From Branchiostoma floridae (lineage: Eukaryota > Chordata > Leptocardii > Amphioxiformes > Branchiostomatidae), in assembly GCF_000003815.2 (NCBI RefSeq), contig NC_049979.1:7583105-7647104 (forward strand): a stretch of DNA of 64,000 nucleotides, read 5' to 3'. Positions 1 to 12,900 of this stretch are shown piece after piece. The position numbers and the translations under genes were made by a program. How positions within the stretch are numbered: position 1 is the stretch's first letter; the number at the start of each line of letters is the position of its first letter. The notes beneath the pieces were generated by a model that did not search any database, had not been told where the DNA came from, and saw only the letters and a program-made list of their open reading frames with translations.

Positions 1-539
1 GCTTGCCAACCTTTATACTTTCAATGAAAAGCAATGTCCAAAAGCACCCCAGTGTAATCAAACCATTCACTGGGAGGCTTAAGTAATTACATAGTTACTT
101 CCCTTTCTGAGTTCTGTGAATTACAAGAACTTAAAAACAAGTTTTTCCACCAGTAGCTTGTAAGAGTGGACTTAGGAAAACTTGACAACCACCGAGTTAC
201 AAGATGATCCATACCAAATACAGGAGGTCTGAGTTCTTGAAAGAGTCAGGATTTAATCATGTATATAATGTATCCATTGTACTTCATTGTCTCTTATTTT
301 TTTTGTTCCTACATTGCTCTACCATGCTTATTACCAGTACAAGAAGTTCCTTTATCCCCCACTTCCAGCCATCATTTTCTGCATAAACAATTACCAGCAG
401 CATTTCAAGTTGCAACATCTCGTTTCCGTCCATTTCTTTCCTGCAGCATTGTTGTTAAACATATGTCTCATTACCAACAACCTAGGATGGTTATTACAAT
501 ACTAGTAGAGCAGTCCAAGCCTCTGTACAGGGGTGGCCA
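1..539 (-). other. BIRC6 3' untranslated region / downstream flank
   Basis: Sequence after the BIRC6 stop, read on the minus strand. It is AT-rich and contains no other gene that I can support. It is at least partly 3' UTR; where the transcript ends is not certain. Confidence 0.6.
252..257 (-). terminator. Candidate poly(A) signal ATTAAA for BIRC6
   Basis: Minus strand ATTAAA about 285 bases after the BIRC6 stop. No AATAAA occurs on the minus strand between the stop and the window start, so this common variant is the best candidate. The end could also lie beyond base 1. Confidence 0.3.
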
Positions 540-965
540 TCAGTGCTGGTCCTTCAGGCTGGCACCTGCTGTTGGTGCTTCTGTGACTACACCTGTCTGG
601 CTGTCTGTGCTGCTGTTGGTTTGTTCCTCTGTGCTGGTGCTGGTCTGTTCGTCCGTAATGCTGCTTGTCTGTCCCTCTGTACTGGTGCTACTCTGTCCAT
701 CTGTGCTATTGCCACTCTGCCCTTCCCCGTCCAGACTTATCTTCCTTCCCATGCTTACAGTAGCCTGTCCTCCATCTGTTACATCTTTGCTCTGTTCATC
801 TGAGTTGGTGGTGGAGGAATCCACTCCCTCTGCTGTGTCATCGTTGTTGGTCTTCTCTGTGTTTTCTTCATCGTTCGGCTCAGTGTCCTTGGAGGCTGCG
901 CCATCCTCCAGATCTGTTGGTGGCTTCATCTTCATCAGTTCTTCCCTCAGCTGCGCCGTGTGTCT
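540..965 (-). CDS. BIRC6: BIRC6 exon X: terminal exon with octapeptide-repeat tail
   Basis: Acceptor TTTTTCCTGTACAG followed by AGACACACG; stop TGA at 540-542. 141 codons: [16 protein letters not shown] (conserved), then an acidic Ser/Thr/Asn-rich tail with no obvious fold. Six consecutive 8-residue units end the tail at 579-722: [48 protein letters not shown], followed by [12 protein letters not shown]. The human tail, as I recall it, is shorter and unrelated after the conserved start, so this looks lineage-specific. A long plus-strand ORF over the same bases is a shadow of the repeat. Confidence 0.95.
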   Translation of the reverse strand, partial: RHTAQLREELMKMKPPTDLEDGAASKDTEPNDEENTEKTNNDDTAEGVDSSTTNSDEQSKDVTDGGQATVSMGRKISLDGEGQSGNSTDGQSSTSTEGQTSSITDEQTSTSTEEQTNSSTDSQTGVVTEAPTAGASLKDQH

Positions 966-3900
966 CTGTACAGGAAAAACGAACGGAAGCATTACATTTA
1001 ACAGGTCTGTAATTGTTTCAACAGTACTGATGACAAAACCTAAGATATCTTAACTACAGATGTATGCACTATGATCAAACATCAGACTAGTCCAGTGTTC
1101 ATAATATCTTTAATTTTTCTTCATCTTTTGAGTGCACACAAATACATTGCCACATTGTCTGTAATTGTTTCAACAGCCCTGATGACAAAACCTAAAATAT
1201 ATAAACTAAAGATGTATGCACTAAGATCAAACAACTGGCAAGTCCATGCTGGAAAATCCTGTTTTACATCTTTCTCTTTTTTTTGTCCTTTGAGTGCACA
1301 CAAATACATTGGCACACACACACACACACACACACACACAGATGAACACACAGCATATACACCCTGACTAACCCTGAGAGCTGCTGCATGATGTGCCATG
1401 GTTCGTCCCACCCTCTTGTCGCTGGTGTACGTCTCGATGTCAGAGATCCACTCCTCACACTGGCCCAGCACCTCCACACGCTTCAGCCAGAAGTGCTTTT
1501 GGATCACCTGGAGGAGAGTGGAAGAGAAGCAACGTGGTTTATCACAGTTCAGGTCATCAACACAATCTTTACAGATCTTTACAAATCTTTGCAAGGATAT
1601 TGACCACTTCTAGGCACTGAACTATGCTCACTGCGACAGCATCTCTTCTCCCTAAGTCAGAAACATCGAGCTTCGGCAAGTTTGACTAACTGACCCAATA
1701 GGGGAAGCAGGGGTTACGAGGCTGCTTGGGAAATTCCCTACCCCATTAAGCCAGAATGGTTTGATCCACGCACACCGGGAAGGTCCCTACTCTTTTCAAC
1801 AAGTGTGGTGGGTTCTTTTAAGTGCCAGGGTATGGCTCTCCTCAAACATGAGACCTCCATTTGACGTCCTATCCGAGGGATATGATGCTAGTTGTGATAA
1901 AATCACATCCACGAGAAATGTTGGAAATCTCTTGCAGACTAATGACAATAGTTACTGTTTAATGATGTAAGCACAAGATGAGGCTTAACATTTTCATCGA
2001 CCCTTAAGTTATCAGTTTTCCTGAGGAAGATGCTGACTCACATCCTTGAAGCATGGTGAAGGGTTGCGGAGCTGCTCTAACATCGCCCACTTGACGGTTG
2101 CCTGGCGGATGTTGGCGTCGTACTCGCGGGAACTCTGCATCCCAGACGGGGTCCCTCTGGACCTCTCATAGCCAGGCTCGTTGAAGTACGGCTCAGAGAC
2201 CAGGATCAGGGACTGGATGGACACCAGGACCTGTGGAGGGGGGAGGAAGTGCTGACAGTTAGCAACTTTGCATTGTACTGCACTTCTTTGATTACCCATA
2301 CAACTCAAGCTAACCAACTGGTGACTGTGCAACATTCACTACGAAAAGGGGATTTTGTAAATATTTGAAGGCAAGAAATACTGCCATTTTAATGAAACCT
2401 TGAACAATATAATAGCCTATGAAATACATATATGACAGGGAGGAGGGGGTGTGGCATTTTCTGCGTGCAAAAGAGTTTCAGTTTTGCGATTTTTCATTGT
2501 TGGCAATTTAAGGGCATTACTTGTCTTGTGCAATATAATTGGGACTATTTTCAACACTTCCACATTTCCATTTACTGATTCCCACTATTGGTACAGTGGA
2601 TTCAAATTATTCGTATTACACCTTTTTGGATAATTCGGGTAATTGTATAGAATTACGAAATCCCAAATCATTTGCCAATGATTCATTCTATTGTTTAAGA
2701 CATCGCAGAATTGGATAACCCACCGTCACAAACTTCGGGTTTTGGGATAGGATTACGTCAACTTATATCAAATAAAAATAGGAAAACATACCATAAACTT
2801 ACAAAACGAGGCCAAAATTAACCAACAACTGTATGTATTTAGTAAAAAAATCATGAAAAGTACCTGTACAGTACTGTACACATTACAAAGATTATACAAC
2901 ATGTACAAGAATGGTTCACCTGTAGGAAGCTGGATGTCTGTGAGTTCCACTTCTCCTCAGGCCGGCCATGCCAGGTGTTCAGTACAGACAGGCAAACCTG
3001 TAACATCAACAGTACTTAAGTACTTAAGCTGAGACTCATACAAGGTGATGTTTACCAAGTTCCTTACTTTGTATATGACACAACAGACTACATGTAATTG
3101 TAGTGATTCAATCAAAACACTGCCATGGAGGAGAAAATTGGGGGATACATAATAATATTCTAACACAGAGAACACACTAACAAGAGAATTTTTGAAAAGC
3201 TTGACTCGTCTTTCATAACAGGCATGTAACACCTAGAAATAAATACCGCTCTTTGCTCCTTTTGTTCCCTCCTTTGCTGCACAAAGTTCAACTATCTTTT
3301 AATGGAAAAGGCTGTCTTACATGTACAATGTAGATCCTTGTTGGCAGAAGGTTTTTGTAAAATTCTACATAAAAATTGTACATTATTGTATGACTGCACT
3401 ATAACACAGCACTGCGTCCCATCCCCTCCCACTTACCTTGCCATCGTTGTACAGGTTAGGGTTGAACCTGACGGAGTGGTGTCCCGTGGTCTCCAGGTTG
3501 ACCAACATGGGGGAGTTGGGGTAGTCCTGTGGGAAGTACACGTCAAACTCGAAGCAGCCGTTGGCGTAGGGCGTGTCTGAGGGGCCTGTTATCAACACCT
3601 GGAGCAAACAAAAAAATGAATCAAAGAATCTGATGTAAAACAGCATCTTTTATACCTAATGATGACCTTGTGTAAATAGTTTTAAAAGTTTTTCATCCCG
3701 CAATTGTAAACTAGCCCGCCAATTCAGCCTTAGGGCTGCCTACAGGGGATTGTACATTTGAATTGTTTGATTAAATAAACCAGTCATCATCATCATCAAC
3801 ATCTGAACCTTGAACGTGACTATATTTTCACAGGAAAATGTTTATGCAGATGCAGGCAAGTGTCAACCTCCTGCACTACATGTACTTCATCACAAATGAC

Positions 3901-6900
3901 ATGAAAGAAGAAATTAGAAGGACACTACTAACCATAACCATCTCACACTACCAAAATGTAGAAGAGATTCTTAATAAACAATCATTCCACAACCAAGCAA
4001 CACTGCTTCACATCAAAGCATCAGACTGTACGCATCACACTGTACAATGTTGTACCTCTGTAATGGTTTTTCTGTGATTTTAAATCATCTGTCTATTGTT
4101 AGTTGTACAATGCCAAATACGTATAATTAGTATTTTCAAAGTCATCTTAACTTGTTCACACTTTCAGAAAGTTTTCAAGGATTGTAAATTAGCGATATCT
4201 CAGATCAATCTTTGTGTGCGAATCGCCTGACAGAAAACTACTTAGAAAACATTTTCCATTTTTGAGAAAATGATTGATTTGATTTGATTTGACAGCTCAA
4301 GGCCAGCAGTGAAATGTTCCTTGCACACACAGAAAAAAGTATTTCGAGCCCTGAGTCACCTTCATGGTACAAAAAAGGTAGGTGCATGCCAAAAGTGAAA
4401 TAAAACAATGTGAAGTGTCAGTCACACTATATACACACTACAACATCAGTGGGTTGGGAAAGTCCACTTGAAGGTTGGTGAGGTAACTATTTGTGTTGTA
4501 TCAAGAATACGAGCGATCACTGTTGTTGTTTATATCCGGGTATTCGGTGGTTGGTGCCTACCAGGACGTCAGTAGATTGGATTGAAAATTGATATCTAAA
4601 TCAGCAGATCAAATTACCGGTTGATATGTAAATCAATCGCTTGCCAAACACCTGCTTTTTGCCTACCACTGCGTCACCGTGACATCATCGCGATCGCTCG
4701 TATGCCTACAGTATAAAACCAAGTGACAGTGCTAGTTAGGTCCAACAGTCACCTTCATGAAATGCCTACAGTATAAGACCAAGTGACAGTGCTAGATAGG
4801 TCCAACAGTCACCTTCATGATGTCCAGCCTGTCCTCGTCACACCTCACGAACACGCTGGAGCTGGCGGACAGCGGGAGGGAGGTGGACAGAGTCACGGCC
4901 TCCTGAGCCAGCCGACGGGCGCGCCGCGGGTTACTCACATCTCCCGCCGCCTTCACGTTGGAGGCAAAGTGGAAACCCATGTTGAACTGGATCTTGCCAT
5001 CATCGTCTTCTGATGTGATCAGGTAGGTGTCTGCATGGTGGGAGGACACAAGAATTACTTAGAATTCCCCAAATTCAACAATTTTAAGTAACGTATCAGT
5101 ACGTACCAGGAGTGAAAATTAGGTACTGTGGGCATATGCTCTGCACACCTTTACATGATGGTATTTCAAATTTCAGGCCATCTGGTTTCAATACAATAGG
5201 AGCCAAAAATATAGTATTACATTTTTTGCAGGAAGTTAATCCATCACATATTCTAAAAAGTGTGATCCTTCAATGGTGTTGAATGGCAACATTATGAGAT
5301 TGAGTCAATCGGAAGTTTCATGAAAAAAATGTTAGGTTGCGTTTACATATTACATGTATTTTCAGCAAGACTAACTGAAATAATTGGTTGCCACTGTTAG
5401 CTGCCAGAATTCCATTCCTGTTCATCGCCTTCTTTTAAGCTTTTTTCCTGAGTGATTTCATGTACTGATGGTGTGAAGATTCAATAAAATTTCAATGAAT
5501 TTCCTGCATTTTGGGGACAATCAGATAGGTGGAGCTTTTGAGCCATGTCTACACACTCCCTTCTGCCCACCTGATGAGCTGTCAACTTTATCTACAACAC
5601 AAACCACTACTGACTAACACTGTTCATATAGACAGTGACATTCTCTATACCCATAGTGTTTCAAGCTTAACTATTCAAATATTCACGTAGCTAGTTATTC
5701 ACATTTCTCAAATCAAGTACAACAGATTTCAAGCGACTCAATGCTACAGACAGATTTGTATATACATGTTGTATCTTTAGATGTCACAACTGCTATAATG
5801 CAAAAATAGGTAAATATATAAAGGACTGCTTTGTTATTAGAAAGAGTACCGAAAATAATGATTAGCCGACTCCATTGTAATACTATATCAAAGAATTATT
5901 TGCTATAGGAATTGATAATAATTATTTTGTACATTGTGTAAGAGTTGTTAGTGCGGTGTGAAGATGATCCGACTGCTGCCTACCCAGCAGGGAACCCAGC
6001 AAAAGTATAATCAAATACTGGATACTACTACTATACTACTACGATAAATTGTACCATGTACAACATTGTTGTGCAACAAAGTTCTCCTATTGCAGTATAG
6101 CTAGCACGCTATACTCACCAAACTGCAGGTCCTTCATGATGGACATGTACTTGGCATCAGGCGTGGCTGTGGCCATCATGGCTCTCCTCTTCTCCTCCTC
6201 ACTGGACCCTGCAGCTGAGCCTGGACAGGCAGGCACAGAAACAGACATGACTTACAGACAGGCCAAAAAGTAGTTACTCAAGCAACTAGATATGTTTTTG
6301 GAAATGGTCTTTCATCAGTGACACTGAAGAGATCTTGTTGGAGAGAGTTTATTTATCCTAGCTGTGAATTGATATGTAAAAGAGATCTAGTTGAAGAACA
6401 GGTTTATCCAACTAGTAACAGGTTCTGGCTCTAGTATCCGTTCCCACAATAGATTTATGACTCGTAAAAACTGCACACAGAACATAGTGTGAAGATATTA
6501 TGTACCAACAAACAAGAACTTTTTAAAGGCTCACAAATTTGGAAATACACCTAAATGTTTTACATTTTGTATGTCATTTTCTACCAGTCAGTGATGATCC
6601 TCCATACCAAATACTAGTATTCTTCCTGGTGGCCTTATCTTGAAATCTGCAGCAAAGTATGGCAACATGATGTTGTCAGCCAGACTTACCTTTGAGCTGT
6701 GCCAGGAGCTGGGATGTAGTTTTGTGCACCAGGATGGCTGTATGCTGGATATCAGGGATGAGCAGGGCCAGACCCTCCGACTCACTGTCATCCTCGGGCT
6801 TGGTGTTCTTCCCTTTTTTCTCCTTGTTGTTCCTGCATCAGTACACAACATTGTAACGTTCATCATCATTTCTCACGTCTCTACAGTGCTAATATTGCAT

Positions 6901-9900
6901 CTCCAGATGGTGGCTAAACATGTATCATCTTTATTGTATCAATTTTACTGACTATCTGTTTATTCAGCTCTTTTTTAACAGGATTCTACACTGATGGCAT
7001 GAGTTTAAACCAATGTAAAAACTTGCATGTACATGTAGCTGGGACGTGTGAAACAGTTTCTTTATTGACAATGACACAACTCATTACAGGGGTCAGCTTA
7101 GGCAGCTTGCGCTGCCAATGGCTGTCCCACAAACATGCAGATGGACATACGCAGGATTCATTACAATAAGCATTACAATAACATATACAATACAAAATAA
7201 AATAATGTTTTTAAAAAATCTCTGGCTGTTTGATGCAGGTTCCTGTTGTTAGATTACTTAGAATAGGTTAGCTCCCCCGCTGATGGAACAATCCACCTAG
7301 CTATGCGGACTGGGGTCTTGAAAGTTGAGTCTGGTTTAAGGGACTCATGTAGATATAACACTGTTCTATTACGTCTGTGTGTGTGCTTGATCATTCCCTG
7401 GCAGCAGAGGGATAGAAGCCAGTCCAGCCTTACCTGAGAGTCTTGGCGTAGGTGTCCACACACTGCTTCATCTTCTCCAGCAGCCTGCTGACGGAGACGG
7501 GAGGCTCCTCGCCGTCTGGCTCACCGCCCAGCTGCTGCGGCTGCGGGAGGGGCAGCAGCAGGTGCACCAGGTGGCGGGAGATGGCCAGCGCCCGCAGCAG
7601 CTCCAACACTGCCCGGTACAGCGGCACGTGCCTCGCCATGTCCAGAACTGCGGAGGAAATATCGTCTCGTTTTAGTAAAGAAAAGAAAATCCTTTCTTCA
7701 CTGATGGTACATGTATGCATGGTAACATAATTGTGTTACACAGAAAGCACTCGCAGCAGCTCCAACACTGCCCGGTACAGCGGCACGTGCCTCGCCATGT
7801 CCAGAACTGCGGAGGAAATATCGTCTCGTTTTAGTAAAGAAAAGAAAATCCTTTCTTCACTGATGGTACATGTATGCATGGTAACATAATTGTGTTACAC
7901 AGAAAGCACTCGCAGCAGCTCCAACACTGCCCGGTACAGCGGCACATGCCTTGCCATGTCCAGAACTGGGAGGAAATATCATCTCGTTTTAGTAAAGGCA
8001 ATGAAATCACTGGCCAGGCATTTATGATTCGTTACTCGAATCACGTGTCTCTAAGTCACGTGATCAGAGTAACTGAATCGTCACTCCTGAAGAAGGTCGA
8101 CGGAAGAGCGACTGAAAATTCGAGGTGAGAATAATTTGTGTTGTACTACAGTTGAAAAACTTCAGCAATGAAATCACCATTGTTTCTTCACTGAAGGTAT
8201 GCATGATAGAATAATTACACAGAAAGCTATCAAAAAATGGGAAATCGTTCCCTGACAAATGTTTCCAAATACAACCCAGAAGCCTCCTGACATGGTCCCC
8301 CATATACCTCCCAACTAAGTCTGATTGTCTCCCAACCTTGCACTGATCACGAGTGAAGTGGTTGACAGTCAGACAGTCTGTTCAACTTTCCAAGTATAAA
8401 AACAGTGGCATAAAAATTCAGTCTTGAGAAAATGAATTATCTGTATATCAGCCTACAAATGGGACCAGTAATGAAGAAGGCCAGGATATACAGTACATAC
8501 TGCTGGGTCCTTTGCAGTTGCTCAAACAAAAATACTTCCAGGATTTAACAACAGTTAGACCAGCCACATGTATACATGTGTACTGTAAGGCACCAGTAAT
8601 AGAGAACCTGTGTATATGTATCATTTACAACATGGAACCCTCCAGGCAGACTAGCATGACTGCAAGAAGTACTGTAAACTGTGACGACAACTAAATCTCC
8701 ACATGATACCGGAAGCACATCGAGATTGCAATCTGGGCAGGCTGATTTGCTGGTGGAATTTGCATTTAGACAGCATTGGTACACTTTACAATCTACACAC
8801 AAGGCGGTATCTTCTATGCTATCTTGCTCATTAGACAATCAAGATAAATTTGATTAAGTCTGTTCTTTTCAGCCCTCTGTTCTCTTTATTTAAAAGATAT
8901 GGTAATTGGTATGTGATATATATATATAAGGAAGAACACCAAGAGTGCTACTAACCAACTGAGGTTCATAAAAGCTTCAGAACGTCAAATCCCTTTATCC
9001 AATTAATGGAACAATTCAACCATGGATGGGATTTACGATTCAATTCTGCTCAGAACAAATCGATCTTCAAAGACCTAACCTACTTAGCACATAGAACACA
9101 GTTTTCTGTATTCATTGCATCTCAATGTTTATCAGACCTCCACATCCAACAACAATTTAGTATTTACACTGCCAGAAAGGACATAAAGTCGTCTTCCTTT
9201 GAATAGGAGGAAAATTCATGACCAAATTTCACCTGATTGCTCTTTTAACATAAAAAAATTATAACCTGTTGAGGCGGTAGATGAAAGGAAGGATGGAAGA
9301 TTGACATAAGTGACACATTTCCAATTCTTGCTTGTTTTTAGATCATAAAACTAGTTCTGATAATTCAATTTCTTACAGCTGTATGCTTTTTGCTCACTTT
9401 TTTTGTTTCCTCCCTAGAATAATCATCTCTCTGATGACCAAACAGTGCCACAAGGCTGTAAGTAATAGGAGGCCTAGGGATAGGTGCCCATAACTCTACT
9501 TATACATCAGGCTAGGGGCAGGGTGACCCCACATGTCAGGCTGTGGTCAGCCTCACATTTGTTTTAAGTCTTTAAATGATTAGAAGAAAATGGAATGCTT
9601 ATCTTAAGGGCAAACGGGGAAGGTAATTACCCTACTTTGTAAGACTTCACCTATTTGTTACCTTTTTTTTCAATTTGAGTAATGGCTGGAGATTTTTCTA
9701 TTTTGAATGACATCATTATCTTTTATGGTTGATGTTGATGACATTCTGATACTAAAGGTGATCTTATGCAACATTTTGTACAACAAATATTGTAAGTGTT
9801 GATGTGTTTATCAGCAATGACAGTTGACAAATATACAAAAATCATGTTCTAATTCTGATTTTCTCATGCCATCCATAACAAGTTTTACTTAAGAAAACTT

Positions 9901-12900
9901 TAAAGTCCTATAATATCAAATGCACAATTTGTATGAATTAACACAACCAGGTGTGCCTTATTTCACATTCAAATCGTGTATATTCTGACGCAACATGTAA
10001 TTCTTTTCTACAGGGGATATATTGATCATTCATATTGATTATGCAGTACCTACAAAATAATGTATTCATTCTTAAGAGGGCAAATGCCTTGTCTCCTTAC
10101 AAAATATGTAATGAGCTGCCATAACTTATTTGTCAAATGTTATCCCTCACTGTTTGAGTTGATAGGATTAAAAGTATTCTTGTCTTTTGTTGTCAGTTAT
10201 GAAACTTAAAACTATATCCTTGCAACTTGCAAGTGTCAGGGTCATTTTGGACAGGGTCTGATAGATGCCTGAAAATGCTAAGAGGGCCAAGAGGACAAAC
10301 AAACAATATTTGAAACTACAACGTTATGTTTCCTTAGTGCAAGCATGTAACACAGATGTTGGAAATAAATACACAAGCAGGCCATGCATTGAATTTTTTA
10401 TCCTACATCATCAGATAGCCAGGTCATGTGACATGCTCCAGAGAGATCAGTTTTTCCAAGCCCTAGTGGAAATCAATGCATGTGAAGTTGTCTACCCAAT
10501 ACATACAAATCACTTTAAAAAGTGTGTGTTGATACAAATTTGAGAAAAATTGATGCACAGAACGCATCAAACCTTAAGTTGGCACCGCAGTTTATTCTCC
10601 CTGAGAAAGCACCTATCGTGACAAGCAACACACAGACAATGATAGACCTGGCCACCCCTCACAGCAGGCCTCTTATCAGGTATCTACCTATCGAACCTGC
10701 AGCACAATCAGTTGTGTTCTGCAGCAGGATTGATGGCTGTATTGATTTTGTACCTCCCAGTGTGACTCACACACTGTTAGCATGCTGAAGGCCACCCCAT
10801 GGTTTATATGAAACGCAGGACAAGCCGAATAGTTTGGGACACCTGTAGCCATCTACAGCCCTGTAACACTTGACAGATATTCGGTTATGAGCAATGTGGT
10901 GCCCATCCACCTGATGAACTATTCTGTGTCATAATTGGGGAAATGCAGAAGGAATTGGTTATCACAAATCTGTGACTGAAATAAATCTTTTCAGCTAGAT
11001 TGGTGCAGGCAGTTCCTACATGCATTGACCAGTGGTTAACTCACTTATACATTTTGTATGCACCACTGTTTCACCATCATGGTTAGTGTAAGGCTGGCCT
11101 TGGGTACATGTGTGCCTGTGGAAAATACTGGTGACAATACTATTGAAAGAATAAGAATACATAGGTACAGTCAAACCTGTATTAGCGGCCACCTTTGCAT
11201 AACGGCCACCTGCCCATAGTGGCCACTTTTTGTCGGTCCCTTGGATTCGTAATGATTAAGAAATAGGCTTAGCGGCCACCTGTTCAACGCGGCCACGGCC
11301 ACACGATTTCCGGTCCCGCAGGTACAAAAACACTGCCGATTACGGCCACGCGGACCGCTGATCTATGTTTCGGCACGCGTTCGGCCATATACAGCTGCCG
11401 TATCGTCACCCTACGCCGGATTTAAAACCTCTTTGATTTATTTTCAAAACAAAACTTCGTAAACTGGCGCTACCCATACCCGCCGACAAGCGAGGTCATA
11501 TAAGGTCAATAGACGACACCAATATTACAGAGGTAAATTGCGTTAAAGTTACGTTCTAATACACTATCGCTTAGGTTAATTTTTATCACAAAAACTTTCT
11601 AAATGAATTGTTACAAAGACAAAATGATATGAACTTCAGACTATGGTGGATTTTATTCTTACATTTATTAAGAGATAAGTCTAAAATGACGAGACTTTTC
11701 TTGTGAGTACCACATTAGCATAATGGGCGAACCTGACGTGTGAACGCGGGAGGGAACACACGGACGGCGAAGTATCAAAGGATACAAGACGAAAGATCAA
11801 AGAAATATGACGATACCGGTCTCTTCAGACAATATCAACTGTAGAACATTTAAAACTTTTTATAGCTTTTGTTTTCTTAATACATATAGTGTAAAATCAT
11901 TGCAGTACATGTACAATACTGTATTATGTGAATAAAGATCAGTGGGTACTAAAACCATGTGTAACTTATTGCTTGTGGTCAATTAATTAGCATATTCTCT
12001 ATAGTGGCCACCTCTCTATAGTGGCCAATTTTGACCAGTCCCTTGAGTGGCCGCTATAGACAGGTTTGACTGTATCTCATATATCATACTGTCTGTATCT
12101 GATACACACCGCAACTTTATAGGCTAACTCTAGCCTTGATGAAATGGTGCTGGGCATGTGAATGGAGTGGACCTTAGGTGAATATGAAACATGGGGGATT
12201 GTTAATGGTTGCTATATAATGTCTTACAGCATTTTTACTTACAGTTTAAGATATTAGCCCATCTGGATATAGGATGGCTGTGATATGGGAGGTCAAACTG
12301 GAACTCCAGAATCAAAGTGGTGGGTGTTGTGGGCAGAGATCCAAGTATTGATCCAAATGCATTCGATTAAAAGATGAATGCTAATGATTGGATTATACAG
12401 AAACCTATACTACATGTTACAGTCATCAATACAGTTAGCCGGTCTAAATGCTTTGCATGTAAATACAGAAATCTGATGGTGCCAAAGCTATGGCTGATGG
12501 CATCCAATTTACACAAGGTACTGTGATTTTTCATACAACCGACTGCACTGTTTACCACCGAAATCTACAACATGTTTGTTGCAGGCACTTTAACAGCTGG
12601 TGAGACTCAAACCTATGAATGTGTGATGAGGTACGATAAATGTAATGTGTCACACCACAAGGCACCTCCACTGATGATTTAAACACTTGTTACACACATT
12701 ATGATCCATGCCTTGGGGTATAGTTTACTCCCACTACCCTGCCCTGTCCCTGGTGCTGAAACTACTGTAGCATGTGTAATCTCTTCAGACATTTCTTCTG
12801 TGCTAATTTTCAAAGAAGGCCAGAAAAGTTGTGACAATCACGAACACATGCTTAATACATAAACATTATTGACTATTTAAAAAAACCCTCAAAGAGTCGA

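Noticed and set aside
259-1053. 264-codon plus-strand ORF with Val/Leu/Cys-rich repeats
   Set aside because: It is the antisense shadow of the BIRC6 terminal exon; its repeats mirror the 24-nt coding minisatellite, and the minus frame carries the conserved BIRC6 sequence.
1121-1594. 157-codon minus ORF as an extended BIRC6 exon
   Set aside because: Only 1373-1507 is conserved; the rest reads through the donor into a (CA)n tract and through the acceptor upstream.
7593-8010. CRISPR-like array
   Set aside because: Three 159-bp direct tandem units without distinct spacers, made of exon and intron pieces; the context is an animal intron.
10265-10788. Pair of overlapping plus ORFs as a degraded transposon gene
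   Set aside because: No transposase, reverse transcriptase or other motif could be found in either.
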